Assembly: GCA_964574335.1 (NCBI GenBank)
Contig: CAZNNH010000112.1
Span: forward strand, 1-20,436
DNA from: CAZNNH01 sp964574335
GTDB taxonomy: Bacteria; Acidobacteriota; Vicinamibacteria; Fen-336
DNA: 20,436 nucleotides
Reading direction: 5' to 3'
The first letter of the stretch is position 1. Each line of letters begins with the position of its first letter. Shown here one piece after another: positions 16,198 through 20,436 of this stretch. Below the pieces are notes generated by a model that ran no database searches, was not told the origin of the DNA, and saw nothing but the letters and a program-made list of their open reading frames with translations. The translations under genes were made by a program, and so were the position numbers.

Positions 16198-16887
16198 TCA
16201 ATGGATGGCCTGGAGCGCGAAGGCGGCCGGCTCGACGACGTGCCGTCCCACGCGCCCCTGGGCCTCGAAGCCCTGGAAGAGACGCGCCGGACCGGGGGCC
16301 CCCGACCAGCGGGGACCGGCGCGGTCCAGGGCGAGCGACGCCCCCCGGGGACCACAGGCCACATGGCTGCCCGCCAGCAGCACCAGGGCCGTCGCCGTGT
16401 CCTCGATCATGCGGCCCAGACGGATCCAGGTCGCGCCCGGCACGCGCAGGGCTGCGGCAGGCAACCCGGCGAGGTCCAGCACGACCAGGTGGAAGATCCC
16501 GGAGCCGAGCAGGACTCCCAGGGCGGAGAGGGACCTCTCCAGCGTTCGCTCACCACCTCCCCCGCGCAGCCAGAGCAGCCGCGCGAGGTCGGCGCCGGCC
16601 GCCGACACCGTGGCCGGGTCCAGGCGATCTCCCGGGTCCAGCCAGGCCGCCAGGCTCCCCTCCCGCGTCGTGCGAGCCACCAGGGCCTGGACCAGGCCGG
16701 TGCGCCCCGAGGAGGCCGGACCGTGGATCTCCGACACCTGGCCGCTGGGGATCCCGCCGGCCAAGGCTCTATCGATGGGAAAGATACCGGTCGGGAGCGG
16801 GGCGTGACGCGGGGGCGCTGGCCCCAGGACGGGAAGGCGGCGCTGTTCGAGGAGGGCTTCGAGGTGGGTGCGGGTCAGCGCGGACAT
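16198..16887 (-). CDS. imuA: ImuA-like RecA-fold protein
   Basis: The 229-aa protein has a RecA-like core. It opens with LPTGIFPIDRALAGGIPSGQVSEI (31-54), then the P-loop GPASSGRT (56-63) with Arg62 at the usual lysine position, and a VVLDL Walker B-like strand. A weakly conserved, Arg-rich C-terminal part follows. Proteins of this kind (ImuA, formerly SulA-like) precede imuB and assist damage-induced mutagenesis. Here the gene lies 25 nt upstream of imuB on the same strand. AGAAGG, 10 nt before the ATG, is the ribosome binding site. It has its own TTGACA promoter in the gap after xth and a possible SOS operator overlapping the transcription start. The Lys-to-Arg change raises doubt about ATP hydrolysis; related ImuA proteins may tolerate it. 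Confidence 0.82.
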   Translation of the reverse strand: MSALTRTHLEALLEQRRLPVLGPAPPRHAPLPTGIFPIDRALAGGIPSGQVSEIHGPASSGRTGLVQALVARTTREGSLAAWLDPGDRLDPATVSAAGADLARLLWLRGGGGERTLERSLSALGVLLGSGIFHLVVLDLAGLPAAALRVPGATWIRLGRMIEDTATALVLLAGSHVACGPRGASLALDRAGPRWSGAPGPARLFQGFEAQGRVGRHVVEPAAFALQAIH

Positions 16888-16891
16888 ATTT

Positions 16892-16907
16892 GTTTCGCCT
16901 TCTGTTC
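16892..16907 (-). promoter_or_regulatory. Candidate SOS (LexA) operator of imuA
   Basis: On the minus strand the sequence is GAAC-N7-GAAA followed by the last position of a GAAAC, part of a longer direct repeat GGCGAACA / GGCGAAACA. GAAC-N7-GAAC is the SOS box of alphaproteobacteria, so this is one mismatch away. It covers the predicted transcription start (near 16904), where a repressor would act. I do not know the LexA box of this lineage. Confidence 0.4.
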
Positions 16908-16910
16908 GCC

Positions 16911-16939
16911 ATGATGCGTCCCGCCGGCCCGGCTGTCAA
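16911..16939 (-). promoter_or_regulatory. Sigma-70 promoter of imuA-imuB
   Basis: A perfect TTGACA -35 (16934-16939 read on the minus strand) is separated by exactly 17 bp from CATCAT (16911-16916), a four-of-six -10. The predicted start is near 16904, 17 nt before the imuA ATG. It lies in the 57-bp gap after xth, so imuAB can be expressed apart from xth. Confidence 0.7.
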
Positions 16940-16944
16940 GTCTC

Positions 16945-17718
16945 TTACACGTCGAAGACCGCAAGGACCGGCGCGTGGTCGGAGGGCTGCTTGCCCTTCC
17001 GTTCCTGCCGGTCGATAGAAACGTCCACACACCGCTCGGCCAGGGCTCGGGTGGCGAAGACGTGGTCGATCCGCAGCCCCTGGTTGCGGGGAAACGCGAG
17101 CATTCGGTAGTCCCACCACGAGTAGAGGCCGGGCTCCTCGTGGCGGAGTCGGAACGTGTCGACCAGGCCGAAGCCAAGGACGTGCTCGAGGGCCGCCCGC
17201 ATCTCCGGATGGAACAGGACGCTCTCCTTCCAGGCCTCCGGATCGGCAACGTCCCGGGCCTCCGGCGCCACGTTGAAGTCGCCGCACAACACGAGGCGAT
17301 CGGTCGCGGCGAAGCGAGAATCGAGCCAGGCGCGCAGCCTCCGGGTCCATTCGAGCTTGTAGGCGCACTTCTCCGACCCCAGCTCGCCCCCGTTCGGGAC
17401 GTAGACCGACACCACCTCGATCCCCCGGACCCGGGCCGCGACCAGGCGTGCCTGGGGATCGTCGACACCGTCGTCCATGCCCTTCAGGATCCCCTCCGGC
17501 TCCTCTCGGGAGAGGATCGCGACGCCGTTATAGGTCTTCTGGCCGAGCACGGCGGCGTGGTAGCCCGCCGCTTGCAGCTCGGCGAAGGGAAAGGCCTCCT
17601 CCCGGACCTTGAGCTCCTGGAGGCAAACCACGTCCGGCTGCCGGTGAGCCAGCCAGCCGAGCAGGCGATCTCGTCGGGCCTTGATCGAGTTCAGGTTCCA
17701 GGTGGCGATGGTCAGCAC
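16945..17718 (-). CDS. xth: Exodeoxyribonuclease III (AP endonuclease)
   Basis: The 257-aa Mg-dependent enzyme cuts the DNA backbone 5' to abasic sites and has 3'-5' exonuclease and 3'-repair activity in base excision repair. Catalytic motifs of the exonuclease-endonuclease-phosphatase fold are complete: ATWNLNSI (N8), LQELK (E35), Y106 in VYVPNGG, GDFNV (D147, N149), LRIDHV (D218) and the terminal PSDHAPV (D247, H248). Length is normal. The GTG start at 17718 is supported by AAAGGAG 6 nt upstream. It lies 57 bp before imuA on the same strand, giving a DNA-repair cluster, and is divergent from the NYN-LOTUS gene. Confidence 0.96.
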   Translation of the reverse strand: MLTIATWNLNSIKARRDRLLGWLAHRQPDVVCLQELKVREEAFPFAELQAAGYHAAVLGQKTYNGVAILSREEPEGILKGMDDGVDDPQARLVAARVRGIEVVSVYVPNGGELGSEKCAYKLEWTRRLRAWLDSRFAATDRLVLCGDFNVAPEARDVADPEAWKESVLFHPEMRAALEHVLGFGLVDTFRLRHEEPGLYSWWDYRMLAFPRNQGLRIDHVFATRALAERCVDVSIDRQERKGKQPSDHAPVLAVFDV

Positions 17719-17749
17719 GGCGAACTCCTTTGTGGCTAGAGACTTCGTA

Positions 17750-17758
17750 TGGTAGTCT
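17750..17758 (+). promoter_or_regulatory. Extended -10 candidate for the NYN-LOTUS gene
   Basis: TGGTAGTCT has the same TGGTA start as the other extended -10 elements in this window, but its hexamer TAGTCT is a poor match. The predicted start near 17765 gives a leader of about 96 nt containing the GC-rich hairpin at 17777-17812. Confidence 0.3.
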
Positions 17759-17776
17759 GAGTTTCCCCCGTGGCCC

Positions 17777-17812
17777 CGGGGTCCCCCCGGGCGCCTCCGT
17801 CCGGGGACCCCG
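17777..17812 (+). repeat. GC-rich inverted repeat in the leader of the NYN-LOTUS gene
   Basis: CGGGGTCCCC at 17777-17786 pairs perfectly with GGGGACCCCG at 17803-17812 across a 16-nt loop. There is no T-run. In RNA it would be a very stable stem between the promoter candidate and the ribosome binding site, so it could block or protect the leader, or mark the boundary with divergent xth. Confidence 0.5.
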
Positions 17813-17860
17813 TGGGTCCAGGGCCGGAGGTGTCAGACCCACCTCCCAGGAGGAAATGGA

Positions 17861-19218
17861 TTGGCAGAAAACGCCCAGGACGAGCAACGCCTCGCCCTGT
17901 TCATCGACTTCGAGAACATCGCCATCGGCGTGCGCGACGCCCACTACCGCAAGTTCNNNNNNNNNNNNNNNNNNNNNNNNNNNNNNNNNNNNNNNNNNNN
18001 NNNNNNNNNNNNNNNNNNNNNNNNNNNNNNNNNNNNNNNNNNNNNNNNNNNNNNNNCATCGACTTCGAGAACATCGCCATCGGCGTGCGCGACGCCCACT
18101 ACCGCAAGTTCGACGTCAACCTGATCCTCGAGCGGCTGCTGGACAAGGGCAAGCTCCTGGCCAAGAAGGCCTACGCCGACTGGAGCCGCTACTCCGACTA
18201 CAAGCGCAGCTTCCACGAGTGCGCCATCGAGCTGATCGAGGTCCCCCAGAAGTCGGTGGGAGGCAAGAACTCCGCCGACATCCGGCTGGTCGTCGACGCA
18301 ATGGACATGTCGTTCCAGAAGGAGCACATCAACTCCTTCGTCGTCGCCTCGGGAGACTCCGACTTCTCGCCCCTCGTCTCCAAGCTCAAGGAGAACAACA
18401 AGTACGTGATCGGCTTCGGGGTCAAGAACTCGACCTCCGACCTGCTGATCGAGAACTGCGACGAGTTCATCTTCTACGAGGACCTGGTACGCGGCGGCCA
18501 GCAGCGGCCGCTGGCCCAGATGGCCACGGTGCCGAGCAAGCTGCAGGAGTGCTTCGGCCTGCTGGTGGACGCGATCGTCGCCCTGCAGCGCGAGAACAAG
18601 GAGATCCTCTGGGGCTCCATGGTCAAGGAGACCATGAAGCGCAAGCGACCGTCCTTCAACGAGTCCTACTACGGCTTCCGGACCTTCAGCCAGCTCCTCG
18701 AGGACGCCCGGCGGCGCGGGATCGTGACCTTGCGTCGCGACCAGCGCTCGGGCAGCTTCATCATCGAGGACCTGGTGGCCGAGGCCATCACCGGGCCCAC
18801 CCCCAAGGTCGAAGTGGCCAGCGTCTCGCGGCCGGCCACCGAAGAGACCCGCGCGGAGACGGCCACCGGCCCCGAAGCAGAGGCCGCCAACGGCCGCCCG
18901 ACACGCCGGCGGCGGAGTCGCGGGCGCCGCACCCGGGGGTCCGCCTCGGGAGCGCCCGATGCCGCCAACGAGACGGCTGCCGAGCAGACCGACGGCGACG
19001 AGATGGACGCCGGGGACGAGAACGAAGAGGAGCACGCGACGCCCGAGGCCCACGAGGCCGGCCGCGCCGAGGCGACGGCCGCACCTCCCTCCGACCCCGT
19101 GTCCCCTCCAGCCATCGAAGCCGCCCGGGCGCCGGAGCGACCTTTCTCGCTGTTCTCGTGGATCCGCCGGGACCCGGCGGCGACGTCCGAGGAGGAGCCC
19201 CCCGAGCCGACGGAGTGA
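17861..19218 (+). CDS. NYN-domain ribonuclease-like protein with OST-HTH/LOTUS domain (split by assembly gap)
   Basis: Once the duplicated 55 nt and the 100 Ns are collapsed, the gene reads as one 400-aa frame. The start is a TTG at 17861, with AGGAGG 7 nt before it. Residues 11-157 form a NYN (LabA/DUF88, PIN-like) nuclease domain: LALFIDFENI (D16), GGKNSADIRLVVDAMD (D88, D94) and VVASGDSDFSPLV (D114, D116) supply the acidic metal site. Residues about 173-255 form an OST-HTH/LOTUS RNA-binding domain (ILWGSMVKETMKRKRPSFNESYYG; FRTFSQLLEDARRRGIV). The tail, about 256-400, is disordered: an Arg-rich stretch (RPTRRRRSRGRRTRGS), then an acidic Ala/Glu/Asp region. The architecture suggests RNA cleavage or binding; the target is unknown. 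As printed, the frame changes across the gap, an artefact. Confidence 0.85.
17902..18111. other. Assembly gap of 100 N flanked by a 55-nt duplication
   Basis: Positions 17902-17956 and 18057-18111 are identical over 55 nt and flank exactly 100 Ns (17957-18056). An overlap equal to a common assembler k-mer length and a fixed-length N run are the marks of two contigs that really overlap but were joined with a placeholder. Removing one copy plus the Ns (155 nt) restores a single reading frame. Confidence 0.93.
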
Positions 19219-19315
19219 CGCCGGCTCGGTCCTGATACCGGTCGTGGCCGCCAGGCCGGGGGCGGGAGACGCGTGCCGTCACCCGGCGGCTACGCGGTCG
19301 GGTCGGGCCCTCTCC

Positions 19316-20389
19316 TCACAGCGGTGTTGCTGTAGTGAGCGTGGCGATCCACGACAGAGCCGCCACCATCCCGACGTACTCGACGAGCGCCCGGCGATCG
19401 GTCTCCCGGGGAGACGTCGCCGAGAGCGAGCGCAGCACGGCGCCTAGGGCCAGCAGCAGCAGCAGGCCGTCCTTCGTGGCCAGCCAGCCAAGGCCCACGG
19501 CTGCCGTCGCCAGCCACCGGTCGTGGCGCGAGAGGGCCCGAAAGCCCCGCCCGCCGTCGAGTGGCCCGATGGGGAGCAGGTTGAACAGGTTGATCCAGGC
19601 CCCCACCTTGGCGATGGCGGCCCAGAACGGCTGCCCGGTCAGGTGGAACAGGGCCAGCGCGGCGAGGGTGGCACCCAGCCCCCACAGCGGGCCAGCGAGG
19701 CCGACGCGGGCATCCTCGCGTGGGCTGCTCGGGTACTGGTTGAGACGAACGAAGGCCCCGAAGCCGGGGACGAACATCGGTGCCGAGGCGGCGATCCCGT
19801 AACGACGCAGCGCCGCCACGTGACCCATCTCGTGCACATAGAGGGAGAGCACCAGGCCGAGGGCGAACCACCAGCCCCACGCGGTCCAGTAGACCGCCAG
19901 CGAGGCCAGCATCGTCAGCAACGTGGAGGCGTTGGTGAAGCCGGCGAGCAACAGCTTGGCCTTGCCCAGCGCGAAGGCGATGACGACCTTCAGCTTCCAC
20001 AGCAGCAGGCCGGCGGCCCCGAACGGCGCGAGCCATCTCGCCCAGGCCGATCCCGGTGGGGGCCCGGAAGGCTGTGGCCGTGCCTGGTCGGCCCGGTCGA
20101 CGCGGGCGCTGATCTCGGCCACCCTCTCGCCGATCCGAAGGCTCTGGCGGCTTCTGGGCGGTAGCAGCTCGAGCGCCGCGCGCCACCTGGCGAGCGCCAC
20201 CGAGTCGTCGCCCGCTTCGGCGGCCTGCTCGGCTTCGGCGGCCAGGGCCCTCAGCCGGTCGGCGTGCACCAGCCGTTGGCAGACCGGGCAGGACAGCAAC
20301 GAGGGCCCGAGCTCGGTGCCGCACCCGGCACAGGTCGCCGGTTCGGGAGGCTCCCGGGCCGTCTGGTCCGGGAGGCCGAGCGAGCTCAC
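19316..20389 (-). CDS. M50-family membrane metalloprotease with N-terminal zinc ribbon
   Basis: The 357-aa protein is a site-2-protease-like intramembrane peptidase. Residues 20-37 form a zinc ribbon (CAGC...CPVC; C20, C23, C34, C37). Residues 42-100 are helical and TPR-like. The membrane core contains HEMGH (H186, E187, H190) and the second motif NLLPIGPLDGG (D278), both needed for zinc-dependent catalysis, among several transmembrane helices. Such proteases cut membrane-anchored regulators; the substrate is unknown. The start used is a GTG at 20389 with a weak ribosome binding site. The frame stays open to the window edge, so the true start may lie upstream outside the window. It converges on the NYN-LOTUS gene with a 97-bp gap and no clear terminator. 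Confidence 0.9.
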   Translation of the reverse strand: MSSLGLPDQTAREPPEPATCAGCGTELGPSLLSCPVCQRLVHADRLRALAAEAEQAAEAGDDSVALARWRAALELLPPRSRQSLRIGERVAEISARVDRADQARPQPSGPPPGSAWARWLAPFGAAGLLLWKLKVVIAFALGKAKLLLAGFTNASTLLTMLASLAVYWTAWGWWFALGLVLSLYVHEMGHVAALRRYGIAASAPMFVPGFGAFVRLNQYPSSPREDARVGLAGPLWGLGATLAALALFHLTGQPFWAAIAKVGAWINLFNLLPIGPLDGGRGFRALSRHDRWLATAAVGLGWLATKDGLLLLLALGAVLRSLSATSPRETDRRALVEYVGMVAALSWIATLTTATPL

Positions 20390-20436
20390 GCGCCCGACTT
20401 CCGCTCCCCGACCCGGAACGGCCCGCTGATCGTCAG

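Noticed and set aside
16890..16940. GAAC-N4-GTTC (Gram-positive/actinobacterial type) SOS box upstream of imuA
   Set aside because: No inverted GAAC/GTTC pair at that spacing is present; only the direct-repeat form was seen.
17730..19235. Apparent tandem duplication of an NYN N-terminus (IDFENIAIG twice)
   Set aside because: The copies are the same contig end on both sides of a placeholder gap, not biological repeats.

Overview
The window is GC-rich bacterial chromosome, roughly 70 % GC with a strong G/C bias at third codon positions. No phage, plasmid, CRISPR, rRNA or tRNA signature is visible. The gene set fits a free-living Gram-negative member of the Acidobacteriota or a neighbouring GC-rich phylum: an archaeal/type II-like methionine aminopeptidase, Fe-type SOD, HflK/HflC, ImuA/ImuB, lipoproteins, and a TPR protein with a signal peptide. 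That placement is an inference from gene style, not from a marker gene. The window is from a draft, probably metagenomic, assembly: 100 Ns at 17957-18056 are flanked by two identical 55-nt copies of one sequence.

Layout. 67-972 (+) methionine aminopeptidase. 992-1240 (-) small charge-segregated protein. 1340-1933 (+) the second half of a YpdA-like flavoprotein disulfide reductase, missing its N-terminal FAD-binding part. 1978-3006 (-) agmatinase/arginase-family ureohydrolase. 3083-5106 (+) a two-gene unit, unknown lipoprotein plus Fe-SOD, closed by a strong hairpin with a T-run. 5197-6228 (+) adenosine deaminase-family protein. 6332-8286 (+) hflK-hflC. 8287-8750 a gene-free, lower-GC stretch with hairpins. 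8823-10910 (+) exported TPR/HEAT protein. A long minus-strand series follows: xth (16945-17718), imuA, imuB, Ig-like putative lipoprotein, FAD/Fe-S oxidase, DedA protein (ending at 10907). 17861-19218 (+) NYN-LOTUS RNA-binding/nuclease protein, split by the assembly gap. 19316-20389 (-) M50 membrane metalloprotease with a zinc ribbon, close to the window edge.

How the genes work together. The minus-strand block joins base-excision repair (ExoIII) to a mutagenic translesion module (ImuA-ImuB). ImuA-ImuB has its own near-consensus sigma-70 promoter and a GAAC-N7-GAAA direct repeat at the predicted start of transcription, consistent with SOS control. Downstream genes are tightly packed (GTGA overlap, 8-bp gap) and form a second unit: lipoprotein, D-2-hydroxyacid-type dehydrogenase, DedA. 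Stop/start overlaps also couple lipoprotein-sodB (ATGA) and hflK-hflC (GTGA).

The most notable features are the NYN-LOTUS gene with its artefactual break, a compact ImuB lacking about 70 residues of the palm region paired with an ImuA whose Walker A lysine is arginine, a recurring TGGTA extended -10 promoter style, three genes whose -10 box lies 5-6 nt before the start codon (predicted leaderless mRNAs), and an unexplained non-coding region between hflC and the TPR gene. No clearly new multi-gene system is visible.
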